The notes under the pieces are model-generated. The model was not told the DNA's origin. It did not search any database and was given only the letters and a program-made list of their open reading frames with translations. From positions 1 through 7,258 of the forward strand of contig CAJOQA010000347.1 of assembly GCA_905236465.1 (NCBI GenBank): a DNA stretch of 7,258 nucleotides. Direction: 5' to 3'. Of this stretch, positions 1-6,029 are shown piece by piece. The DNA is from an uncultured Treponema sp. GTDB lineage: Bacteria; Spirochaetota; Spirochaetia; Treponematales; Treponemataceae. A program made the translations under genes and the position numbers. Each line of letters starts with the position of its first letter. Position 1 is the stretch's first letter.

Positions 1-279
1 GTACGTTACACCGTTCCCCAACACATAGACCTAACCGAGGCAAGCGGAAAGGACGACGAAGAAAAGATAATGCTCATGTATAGGGCTACGGACATATACA
101 GAAGCATAAGGGCAGTTGTTTATTCTGGAACAGAAGAAATATGTAGCCAGAAAAAAAGGATTGTCAGGCCTGGCGAAATGCAGACCTTTATTTTAGGCTC
201 AAAAGAGATTGCCAAGCTAAAAGTTGCGGGGCAACCGGTTACGGTCAGCATAGAACTGCCACAAGATGCCATTGATTAA
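1..279 (+). CDS. FAD-dependent oxidoreductase, C-terminal fragment (GlpA/DUF1667-operon type)
   Basis: The first base is already inside an open frame that runs 92 residues to a TAA at 277-279, so the gene begins outside the window. The fragment starts with VRYTVPQ and contains the segments MLMYRATDIYRS, QKKRIVRPGEMQ and VSIELP. This resembles the C-terminal beta-rich domain of the NAD/FAD-dependent oxidoreductases that sit between a GlpA-like glycerol-3-phosphate dehydrogenase and a DUF1667 protein; in that family a (L/V)RYTVPQ segment and a late PGEM segment are typical. The nucleotide-binding domains and any redox disulfide would lie upstream and cannot be checked. Directly downstream is the DUF1667 gene, whose Shine-Dalgarno overlaps this stop codon, so the two are co-transcribed and probably translationally linked. 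The family call rests on recalled motif resemblance plus the neighbour. Cytoplasmic, presumably acting in glycerol-3-phosphate oxidation. Confidence 0.75.
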   Translation, partial: VRYTVPQHIDLTEASGKDDEEKIMLMYRATDIYRSIRAVVYSGTEEICSQKKRIVRPGEMQTFILGSKEIAKLKVAGQPVTVSIELPQDAID

Positions 280-283
280 GGAG
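278..283 (+). promoter_or_regulatory. Ribosome binding site fixing the DUF1667 start
   Basis: AAGGAG overlaps the TAA of the upstream oxidoreductase gene and lies 6 nt before the ATG at 290. The frame also has an earlier ATG at 266, but that one sits inside the upstream gene without a Shine-Dalgarno, and the family's CxxCPxGC motif normally lies close to the N-terminus. The start at 290 is therefore preferred. Confidence 0.8.
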
Positions 284-289
284 ACTAAT

Positions 290-667
290 ATGACACAGAA
301 CTTAACATGTATAATCTGCCCTATGGGGTGCCAGCTTGAAGTGACAGTACCAGAAAAAATTAATGGCAGGATAGACACAGATGCAATTCAAGTCACAGGA
401 AATTCCTGCCTAAGGGGGATTGCCTATGGGAAAAAAGAGGTTACAGCCCCAACTAGGACCCTCACCTGCACGGCAGCAGTAACATCAGGGAAGCGCCCCT
501 TAGTTTCTGCCAAAACAGACGGGGAAGTACCAAAAGAACTTTTACTTTCCTGTATGCAGGCAGTCCGCCGCCTTACAATAAAGGCCCCCATAAAAGCAGG
601 GCAAGTCCTACAGTCAGATTTACTGCATACGGGGATTAACCTAATTGCCTGTGAAGATATAGACTAA
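290..667 (+). CDS. DUF1667 small cysteine-cluster protein
   Basis: This encodes 125 residues. Near the N-terminus is a C7-x-x-C10-P-M-G-C14 cluster, followed by G37-N-S-C40-L-R-G and then P54-T-R56. The pattern of four cysteines with a GNxCxRG element is the signature of DUF1667 proteins, which are encoded next to GlpA-like and FAD-dependent oxidoreductases in clostridia, Thermotoga and spirochaetes. The cysteines probably bind a metal or Fe-S cluster and the protein may serve as an electron-transfer subunit of the dehydrogenase complex; that role is inferred from the neighbours. The C-terminal half, with IKAGQVLQSDLLHTGI, resembles the family's usual ending, so the protein looks complete. 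It begins 10 nt after the upstream stop. No terminator follows: only 28 nt separate its stop from the next start, and the promoter of the next operon overlaps its 3' end. Confidence 0.88.
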   Translation: MTQNLTCIICPMGCQLEVTVPEKINGRIDTDAIQVTGNSCLRGIAYGKKEVTAPTRTLTCTAAVTSGKRPLVSAKTDGEVPKELLLSCMQAVRRLTIKAPIKAGQVLQSDLLHTGINLIACEDID

Positions 668-688
668 AGGTTAAAAAAACTTTATAAT
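660..688 (+). promoter_or_regulatory. Sigma-70-type promoter for the APE-like operon
   Basis: A perfect TATAAT lies at 683-688. A weak -35 (TAGACT, 660-665; four of six consensus bases) sits 17 nt upstream and overlaps the DUF1667 stop codon. A start site about 6-8 nt after the -10 would fall at 694-696, essentially on the A of the lipoprotein ATG. The six-gene operon that follows could thus be transcribed independently of the glycerol-type genes. The AT-rich background means chance TATAAT boxes occur, but this one lies in the short intergenic gap at the right distance. Confidence 0.55.
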
Positions 689-695
689 ACTGCAC

Positions 696-1256
696 ATGAA
701 ACGGTTTTCTTTACTTTTGCCGCTCATTTTAAGTCTGATTTCATGTGCAAGTCGTCCTAAAAGCAGCTTAAATCCAGTTTACATAACAAATTCAAAAAGT
801 ATCACCCTACTTTCTCCTCAATATGCTGAAAATTCAGTTGAAGGGTTGCAAGCCTTTACTGGAACATTTTCGCAAAAGGAATTTTCAGCACAGGCCTATT
901 TTCAATCAGATAAAAGTGGCATTTCCATTGTCTTGCTGAATGATTTTGGCGTTCAAATGGGACAGTTAGACTATACTGAAAATTATATTAATTTTTCATC
1001 CTCTTACTTTCCTAAAAGCGTAAAAGCCGAATACTTCATTGCTGACATTCAAAACGTCTACTATGATTTTTCAGCCCTAAAAGAAAACTACTTTAAATCA
1101 GGCTTAAAATTTACAGAACTAACCTCCCTTGACGGAATAAGAATCAGAAACATATATGATGGTTCAACGCTGATAGAAAGCATACGGATAGGAAGCAAGT
1201 CTGTAATCATAAAAAACTTTCTGCGTGGCTATAGCTACACGCTAACTGGCATATAG
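696..1256 (+). CDS. DUF3261-type outer-envelope lipoprotein (ApeN position)
   Basis: The 186-residue protein starts MKR, followed by a hydrophobic stretch (residues 4-15) and a lipobox L14-I-S-C17, so it should be exported, cleaved and lipidated on Cys17. The mature part of about 170 residues is rich in beta-strand patterns and ends in NFLRGYSYTLTGI. This resembles the close of DUF3261 proteins, LolB/LolA-like envelope proteins carried in aryl-polyene clusters just before the ApeO ketosynthase. Here it likewise precedes the ketosynthase by 13 nt. A role in carrying or placing the lipid product at the outer membrane is inferred from context; no active site is visible. No Shine-Dalgarno precedes the ATG and the -10 box ends 7 nt before it, so translation may be leaderless. 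The N-terminal charge pattern supports this start. Family membership is moderately certain because DUF3261 sequences are very divergent. Confidence 0.72.
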   Translation: MKRFSLLLPLILSLISCASRPKSSLNPVYITNSKSITLLSPQYAENSVEGLQAFTGTFSQKEFSAQAYFQSDKSGISIVLLNDFGVQMGQLDYTENYINFSSSYFPKSVKAEYFIADIQNVYYDFSALKENYFKSGLKFTELTSLDGIRIRNIYDGSTLIESIRIGSKSVIIKNFLRGYSYTLTGI

Positions 1257-1269
1257 GAGGCTTTAGGAC

Positions 1270-2445
1270 ATGTACATCTCGCGTCCTGGAATTACAAGCG
1301 CTGCAGGTCTAACAAGTCCCGCCCTTTGGCAAGCTATATGCAAGGCAGACAATTCCTGCATGAAAAAGACAAGCACTTTCAACTCAAAAGAATATATTGC
1401 AGCAAGAATCCCTGACTCAAGCCTATCAGCTTCCAATGCAGAATTTGACATGAAGGTTATCCGCATAGAAAATGCAGCCCTAAGCCAGATTGATTCAGTA
1501 ATAGAAAAAGCTCTGTCTAAATACGGAAAAGAAAGAATCGCAGTCTGCGTCGGCACCTGTGACAATGGCAGTGAATTTTCACTTGCAGGTCACAGGGTCT
1601 ACTTTGAAAAAGGGGCCTTTGACAAAGAATATACGATAGAGATGCAAGGGGCAGATTACGTCGCAACCTTTGTAAGCAAAAAGTACGATATAAAAGGCCC
1701 CTCTTTAGCCTTTACCACAGCCTGCTCATCAAGCGCAGCTGCAGCCCTCAAGGCCAAAGAGCTGATTTCAGCTGGCTTTGCAGATGCTGCAATAGTTGGC
1801 GGGGTAGACATTGCATCCGATACTACCCTTTTAGGCTTTGATTCATTAGGGGCAGTCTCAGCGCAAGCAACAAACCCCTTCAGCAAAAACCGCTCAGGCA
1901 TAACGTTAGGGGATGGTGCAGCCTTTTTTGTTCTAAGCAGGGACTTTATTGACAGGGACTTTGCAAAAATAAAGCTTTCAGGTTTTGGAATGTCATCGGA
2001 CGCCTACCACATAACTAGCCCAAATCCCACAGGAGAGGGGGCAGCAAAGGCTATGCAAGACGCCATAGAAGATGCAGGGCTTAGGGCAGAAGAAATAGGC
2101 TATGTGAACCTGCATGGAACAGGAACACTTTTTAATGACGCTATGGAAGCAAAAGCACTTTCTAAAGTCTTTGCATCTTACCCCGTTCCCGCCTCTTCCA
2201 CAAAAAGCATAACCGGCCACACCTTAGGGGCAGCTTCAGCCTTAGAGACTTCAATATGTGCCCTTGCCCTAAAAGAAGGCCTACTTCCTCCACAAAAGTG
2301 GGACGGCATTTACGATACAGAACTTCCTGCTGTCAATATAGTCAGCACCTGCGAAAAAGTTTTAAACCTTAAGAATATTTTAACATCATCATTTGCCTTT
2401 GGCGGAGCAAATTTTGCAGAAGTTCTTTCTTTGGAGGAGGACTAA
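1270..2445 (+). CDS. Beta-ketoacyl-ACP synthase, ApeO-like
   Basis: This is a 391-residue condensing enzyme of the thiolase fold that would extend an ACP-bound acyl chain by decarboxylative Claisen condensation with malonyl-ACP. All catalytic elements are present: nucleophile Cys152 in TTACSSS, His282 in HGTGT, Lys312 and His317 in TKSITGHTLGAA, and the C-terminal FAFGGAN ending at Asn381. The N-terminus (MYISRPGITSAAG) lacks the RVVVTG start of FabF and instead looks like the ApeO-type starts of aryl-polyene clusters; NDAMEAKAL after HGTGT and LPPQ near residue 340 fit the same group. In characterised APE systems the ApeO ketosynthase is reported to pair with the chain-length factor ApeC, which is not in this window, so it may act alone or with a partner encoded elsewhere. 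AGGAGG at 1255-1260 overlaps the lipoprotein stop and lies 9 nt before the ATG. Confidence 0.9.
   Translation: MYISRPGITSAAGLTSPALWQAICKADNSCMKKTSTFNSKEYIAARIPDSSLSASNAEFDMKVIRIENAALSQIDSVIEKALSKYGKERIAVCVGTCDNGSEFSLAGHRVYFEKGAFDKEYTIEMQGADYVATFVSKKYDIKGPSLAFTTACSSSAAAALKAKELISAGFADAAIVGGVDIASDTTLLGFDSLGAVSAQATNPFSKNRSGITLGDGAAFFVLSRDFIDRDFAKIKLSGFGMSSDAYHITSPNPTGEGAAKAMQDAIEDAGLRAEEIGYVNLHGTGTLFNDAMEAKALSKVFASYPVPASSTKSITGHTLGAASALETSICALALKEGLLPPQKWDGIYDTELPAVNIVSTCEKVLNLKNILTSSFAFGGANFAEVLSLEED
2433..2440 (+). promoter_or_regulatory. Ribosome binding site fixing the hot-dog protein start
   Basis: GGAGGAGG inside the last codons of the ketosynthase gene lies 6 nt before the ATG at 2447. 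An earlier in-frame ATG at 2393 would add 18 residues, but it lies inside the ketosynthase gene and has no comparable site. The short start is therefore chosen. Confidence 0.82.
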
Positions 2446-2446
2446 A

Positions 2447-2950
2447 ATGGAATGGGCTCAATTACTAAAAATTCCAATTGCCGATAAAGTTGAAAAGGAG
2501 CAGCTAAAGGACTTAGTCCCTCAAAAAGGAAAGATGTTCTTGCTTGACAGTGTTGAATCTTATGACCTAAAGACCATGACAATCACATGTCTAAAAGAAA
2601 TAAGTGAAGACAATATTTTTTATAAAGCTGATTTAGAAGGGATTCCCGCATTTACAAGTTTTGAGATGATGGCCCAAGCTATAGCGGCTTTACAGACCAT
2701 CAAAAAGATAAAGAATCAGGAGGAAGAACCTAATCCTGGAGTTATATTAACTTTAAGTAAATTTAAATCTAATATCCACTCTTTTTCAAAAGGGACAGAA
2801 GTCTGCATACAGGCTGAAGAAGAATACAATTCAAACGGACTGTGCTGCTATATCTGCCAGGCATTTGCAAGGGGAAAAGAGGCAGAAGCTGTAAAAACCA
2901 AAATTACAGCTATGGAAATAAAAGATTTGTCAGACTTACTTAAGCAGTAA
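2447..2950 (+). CDS. Hot-dog fold dehydratase-like protein, ApeP-like
   Basis: This 167-residue protein has the layout of FabZ/ApeP-like hot-dog proteins. LVPQKGKMFLLDSV (23-36) corresponds to the usual LPHRxxMLLLDRV strand, followed by IPAFTSFEMMAQAIAA (66-81) on the central helix with acidic Glu73, and then a GVILTLSKFK strand (98-107). In 3-hydroxyacyl-ACP dehydratases the active site is a His on one subunit and a Glu/Asp on the other. Here the usual His region before the helix reads KADLEGIPAF and has no His, and the PH of the first motif is PQ; the only His in the protein is residue 111. It therefore probably supplies the acidic half of a mixed dimer, as recalled for the ApeI:ApeP pair, or has a structural role. 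It starts 1 nt after the upstream stop, so translation is likely coupled. Cytoplasmic. A thioesterase function is less likely. Confidence 0.8.
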   Translation: MEWAQLLKIPIADKVEKEQLKDLVPQKGKMFLLDSVESYDLKTMTITCLKEISEDNIFYKADLEGIPAFTSFEMMAQAIAALQTIKKIKNQEEEPNPGVILTLSKFKSNIHSFSKGTEVCIQAEEEYNSNGLCCYICQAFARGKEAEAVKTKITAMEIKDLSDLLKQ

Positions 2951-2962
2951 AAGGAAATTTTT

Positions 2963-3688
2963 ATGGTAGAAAAAAAGGTAATAGTTACAGGGGCCTCTGG
3001 CGGAATAGGAAGAGCAATCTGTTTACAGGCAGCAAAAGCGGGCTACTACATCCTTGCCCACTACAATATGGGAAAAGAAAAAGCTGAAGAAACTCTTAAT
3101 TTAATAATAGAAGCTGGCGGCAGGGGAGAACTCTTTCAAGCTGATTTAACTGACAGGGAATCCTGCCACAGGGTAACAGCAGAACTATTAGAAAAACACG
3201 GGGCTCCTTGGGGCATAGTGAGCAATGCTGGCATCGCCAAAGACGTAACATTTGCCGGTATGGAAAGTGAAGATTGGGACTCAGTCGTACACACAAACTT
3301 AGACTCTTTTTATAACATAGTGCAGCCCTTTGTGTTACCAATGTGCCGTAAAAAAGAAGGCAGGATAATAGCCATTTCTTCTGTAAGCGGCATAATGGGC
3401 AACAGGGGGCAAGTAAACTATTCGGCTTCTAAAGCAGGTCTTATCGGAGCGGTAAAAGCCCTAGCAGTTGAACTTGCCAGCCGTAGCATAACGGTTAACG
3501 CTATTGCCCCAGGCATCATCGAAACTGATATGATAAAAGAAGCCCCACTGGACATGATTCTTCCTGCAATTCCCATGAAAAGGGTTGGAAAGAGCAGTGA
3601 AGTTGCGGCCTTGGCAGTCTTTTTGCTAAGTGGAGATGCTGGCTACATCACAAGACAAGTAATCTCTGTAAACGGTGGCATAATATGA
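2963..3688 (+). CDS. fabG: 3-oxoacyl-ACP reductase (SDR), FabG/ApeQ-like
   Basis: This 241-residue classical short-chain dehydrogenase would reduce 3-ketoacyl-ACP to 3-hydroxyacyl-ACP with NADPH. It shows the Rossmann motif TGASGGIG (9-16), NAG (88-90), structural Asn112, and the catalytic set Ser140, Tyr153 and Lys157 (YSASK). PGIIETDM follows for cofactor closure, and the C-terminus reads YITRQVISVNGG. The TRQV variant of the usual GQ-x-x-x-VNGG ending is, as far as I recall, typical of ApeQ reductases of aryl-polyene clusters and helps separate this gene from the housekeeping fabG. The length is normal and no key residue is missing. AAGGA at 2951-2955 lies 7 nt before the start, and the gap to the dehydratase gene is 12 nt. 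The stop overlaps the next ATG (ATGA), which couples it to the second ketosynthase. Confidence 0.92.
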   Translation: MVEKKVIVTGASGGIGRAICLQAAKAGYYILAHYNMGKEKAEETLNLIIEAGGRGELFQADLTDRESCHRVTAELLEKHGAPWGIVSNAGIAKDVTFAGMESEDWDSVVHTNLDSFYNIVQPFVLPMCRKKEGRIIAISSVSGIMGNRGQVNYSASKAGLIGAVKALAVELASRSITVNAIAPGIIETDMIKEAPLDMILPAIPMKRVGKSSEVAALAVFLLSGDAGYITRQVISVNGGII

Positions 3689-4950
3689 GTTCATCTGATT
3701 TTCTTAAAGCTAACGGAAAGAGGCGGGTCGTAGTAACAGGTGGCGGTATTGTAAGTGCAATAGGTGATTCTTGGGAAGAAGCTAAAACAAATCTTAAACT
3801 GTTAAAAAATTGTACCGTTTACATGAAAGATTGGGACAAGTACCCTAGGATGAACACGAGGCTTGGCTGCCCCTACACAAAAGACCTGCCCAAATTTCCC
3901 CGCAAAAAAGTCAGGGGGATGGGGCGAGTTGCCCTTCTTTCCCTAATTGCAAGTGAAAGGGCTTTAGAGGCCGCCCACTTAAAAAATGAAGATGGCACAA
4001 TTCTAGAAGAACTAAAAAACGGTCGGACTGGAATAGCATACGGGTCTTGCATGGGCAGTATGGATTCCATTTTAGACCTTTACTATATGATTTCGGATGG
4101 AGATACCAGCCGCATAGACTCGCAGACTTACATAAAGTGTATGCCTCAGACCTGTGCCGCAAACTTGAGTGTCTACTACGAAATTAGGGGCAGGATTATC
4201 ACGACAAATACAGCCTGTACCTCGGGTAGCCAGTCAATCGGGTATGCCTACGAAGCAATAGAAAACGGCATACAAGATATAATGCTTGCAGGAGGAGCAG
4301 AAGAACTAGTTCCCCCTGATGCAGCGGCCTTTGATGCAATGGGGGCAACAGCCTACCACAATGAAAATCCGGAAACAGAACCAAAACCCTTTGATGCTAA
4401 CCGAGATGGTCTTGTAATAGGAGAAGGGGCAGGGACTTTAGTCCTAGAAGATATGGAGCACGCAGTAAAAAGAGGGGCGCCCATTTTTGCAGAAGTTGCA
4501 GGTTTTGCAACCAACGCGGATGGCACCCACATCACAAACCCCAATAGCCAGACTATGGCAGAATGTCTTAACCTAGCCTTAAAAGATGCGGGCGTAAATT
4601 CAAATAAAATCGCCTATGTAAATGCACACGGCACATCAACGAGAAGCGGGGATATAGCTGAAAGTAAAGCTACCTACCAGGTCTTTAACAGACAAGTTCC
4701 AATCTCTTCTACAAAGAGTTACATTGGACATACACTAGGAGCCTGTGGCTGCATAGAAGCCTGGCTTACAATAAACATGATGAGGGATGGCTGGTTTCAC
4801 CCAACACTCAATCTTTCTACCCCAGACCCTGAATGTGCCCCGCTTGGCTACATTACAGGAAGCGGACAAGAACTAGAAGCCGATTACGTAATGAGCAATA
4901 ACTTTGCTTTTGGAGGGATAAATACATCGTTAGTTTTCAAAAAAATCTAA
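3685..4950 (+). CDS. Beta-ketoacyl-ACP synthase, FabF/ApeR-like
   Basis: This 421-residue condensing enzyme starts with RRVVVTGGGIVSAIG (13-27), as FabF-type enzymes do. The catalytic set is complete: Cys178 in TNTACTSGSQSIGYAYEAI, His315 in HGTST, Lys344 and His349 in TKSYIGHTLGACG, and NNFAFGGIN ending at Asn413. Segments such as GRVALLSLIASERAL, MLAGGAEEL, RDGLVIGEGAGTLVLED, EAWLTINMM and VMSNNFAFGG strongly recall ApeR, the second ketosynthase of aryl-polyene clusters, which is reported to act as a homodimer. It would carry out condensation steps, possibly the first, on the growing polyene. Its ATG overlaps the reductase stop by 4 nt, and only a weak GGTGG (3674-3678) precedes it, so translational coupling is the likely way it is expressed. 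The gene follows the reductase exactly as apeR follows apeQ. Cytoplasmic. Confidence 0.92.
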   Translation: MSSSDFLKANGKRRVVVTGGGIVSAIGDSWEEAKTNLKLLKNCTVYMKDWDKYPRMNTRLGCPYTKDLPKFPRKKVRGMGRVALLSLIASERALEAAHLKNEDGTILEELKNGRTGIAYGSCMGSMDSILDLYYMISDGDTSRIDSQTYIKCMPQTCAANLSVYYEIRGRIITTNTACTSGSQSIGYAYEAIENGIQDIMLAGGAEELVPPDAAAFDAMGATAYHNENPETEPKPFDANRDGLVIGEGAGTLVLEDMEHAVKRGAPIFAEVAGFATNADGTHITNPNSQTMAECLNLALKDAGVNSNKIAYVNAHGTSTRSGDIAESKATYQVFNRQVPISSTKSYIGHTLGACGCIEAWLTINMMRDGWFHPTLNLSTPDPECAPLGYITGSGQELEADYVMSNNFAFGGINTSLVFKKI

Positions 4951-4964
4951 AAACCTGCAAATAT

Positions 4965-5963
4965 ATGATTCTCTTGCTTTTATTAGCAGTAGCCCTTCCC
5001 CTAACCGCCTTTGAATGGCAAGGCTCATCAGCAAAAGAAGCAGGCATTGATCCTGATGTAATAAAAGCAGTGTTCAAGTCTTTTGACCAGGATGTATATT
5101 CATGTCTCATTATCCGCAAGGGTAAAGTTGTAGATGAATATTTTAAGGAAGGTTACAGCAAAGATTCCACTTTTACTTTGCAGTCTTGTTCTAAAAGCAT
5201 AACAAGTGCCCTAGTTGGAATAGCCATAGAGCAAGGATACATAAAAAGCATAAATGATTATGCAGCCTCATACTTGCCACAACTTGCAAATGCTAAGTAC
5301 GCGGATATGGGGAAAATAACTATCAGGCAGCTCCTAAACCACACTTCAGGTCTTACCGGCACAGATTCACACTTGTGGAATCAGTGGCGGGAAAGTCCAG
5401 ATTGGATAGATTTTCTTACCAGCCGTCCAATGAAACACAAACCAGGCCAAATTTTTGAATACTCAACGGGAAACACACACCTTCTTGCCGCAATTCTTGA
5501 AAAAGTTACAGGAAAAGGCCTTTTGGACTATGCAAAAGAAGTATTGTTTACCCCTATAGGTCTTACATCCGCAGAACTAGGAAAAGATCCGCAAGGCATT
5601 GGTGACGGTGGCAACGGTTTTGCAATGACAGTTTACGATATGGCCCGATTTGGTCTCTTGTACCTAAACATGGGAAAGTGGGAAGGACGGCAAATTGTCA
5701 GTGAAAGTTGGGTAAAAGAATCGACATCATTACAGGCAAGAAATAAAGTTTCCCGCTACGGCTACCAGTGGTGGCTCCGCAACTACGGAAAAGCGGGTTA
5801 CTTAGGCTACAACGCACAGGGCTTTGGCGGTGAATACATATTCATAGTTCCTCAGCTGGACCTAATCATAGTTTTCACAAGCTGGCACCTGGGCAATGTT
5901 GACTCATACTTCTTTAACGTGGATAAGATTGTAAATGCTACGCTGATGAACAAATCATCCTGA
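4965..5963 (+). CDS. Exported serine hydrolase of the class C beta-lactamase/esterase family
   Basis: This 332-residue protein has a hydrophobic N-terminus (residues 2-15, possible cleavage after LTA15), so it is probably periplasmic or membrane-attached. The catalytic motifs of the beta-lactamase-related serine hydrolases are visible: S74-C-S-K77 (SxxK) in QSCSKSITSALVG, the Tyr motif at Y166 (EYSTGN), and GFGGEY (286-291) in the place of the KTG/HxG motif. LLNHTSGL (residue 124 onward) is a family landmark. Such proteins are esterases, amide hydrolases or D,D-peptidases rather than true beta-lactamases in most cases; the substrate cannot be told. It follows the ApeR-like gene by 14 nt with no visible Shine-Dalgarno and no promoter, so it is probably translated by re-initiation and belongs to the same operon. 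Release or transfer of an acyl product in the periplasm is a context guess only. The signal sequence lacks the usual Lys/Arg before the hydrophobic core. Confidence 0.85.
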   Translation: MILLLLLAVALPLTAFEWQGSSAKEAGIDPDVIKAVFKSFDQDVYSCLIIRKGKVVDEYFKEGYSKDSTFTLQSCSKSITSALVGIAIEQGYIKSINDYAASYLPQLANAKYADMGKITIRQLLNHTSGLTGTDSHLWNQWRESPDWIDFLTSRPMKHKPGQIFEYSTGNTHLLAAILEKVTGKGLLDYAKEVLFTPIGLTSAELGKDPQGIGDGGNGFAMTVYDMARFGLLYLNMGKWEGRQIVSESWVKESTSLQARNKVSRYGYQWWLRNYGKAGYLGYNAQGFGGEYIFIVPQLDLIIVFTSWHLGNVDSYFFNVDKIVNATLMNKSS

Positions 5964-5971
5964 CTATTTTT

Positions 5972-6002
5972 TTGAAAAAATGAATTTTTGAGGTGATATA
6001 TA
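5972..6002 (+). promoter_or_regulatory. Possible promoter of the rpn gene
   Basis: The 66-bp gap before the rpn gene is very AT-rich. TTGAAA (5972-5977) and TATATA (5997-6002) are separated by 19 nt, longer than ideal, and several alternative -10 boxes exist in the same tract, such as TATAGT at 6001-6006. A separate promoter is plausible because this gene is unrelated to the preceding operon, but the exact boxes are uncertain. Confidence 0.28.
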
Positions 6003-6029
6003 TAGTAGAACTTTTATTAAGGAGGCAAT

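Noticed and set aside
266..289. Earlier ATG for the DUF1667 gene
   Set aside because: It lies inside the upstream coding region without a ribosome site, whereas the ATG at 290 has AAGGAG 6 nt before it.
1263..1565. Minus-strand open frame of 100 residues opposite the first ketosynthase
   Set aside because: It is antisense to a gene with a complete catalytic set, has no domain resemblance, and has no ribosome site. Other minus-strand frames in 1656-5119 are rejected for the same reason.
2393..2446. Earlier ATG for the hot-dog protein
   Set aside because: It falls within the ketosynthase C-terminal codons. GGAGGAGG before 2447 marks the real start, and the added 18 residues match no family N-terminus.
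5965..5980. AT-only inverted repeat after the serine hydrolase as a terminator
   Set aside because: ATTTTTT and AAAAAAT arms contain no GC pairs and are expected by chance in this AT-rich gap, so it is not called as a terminator.
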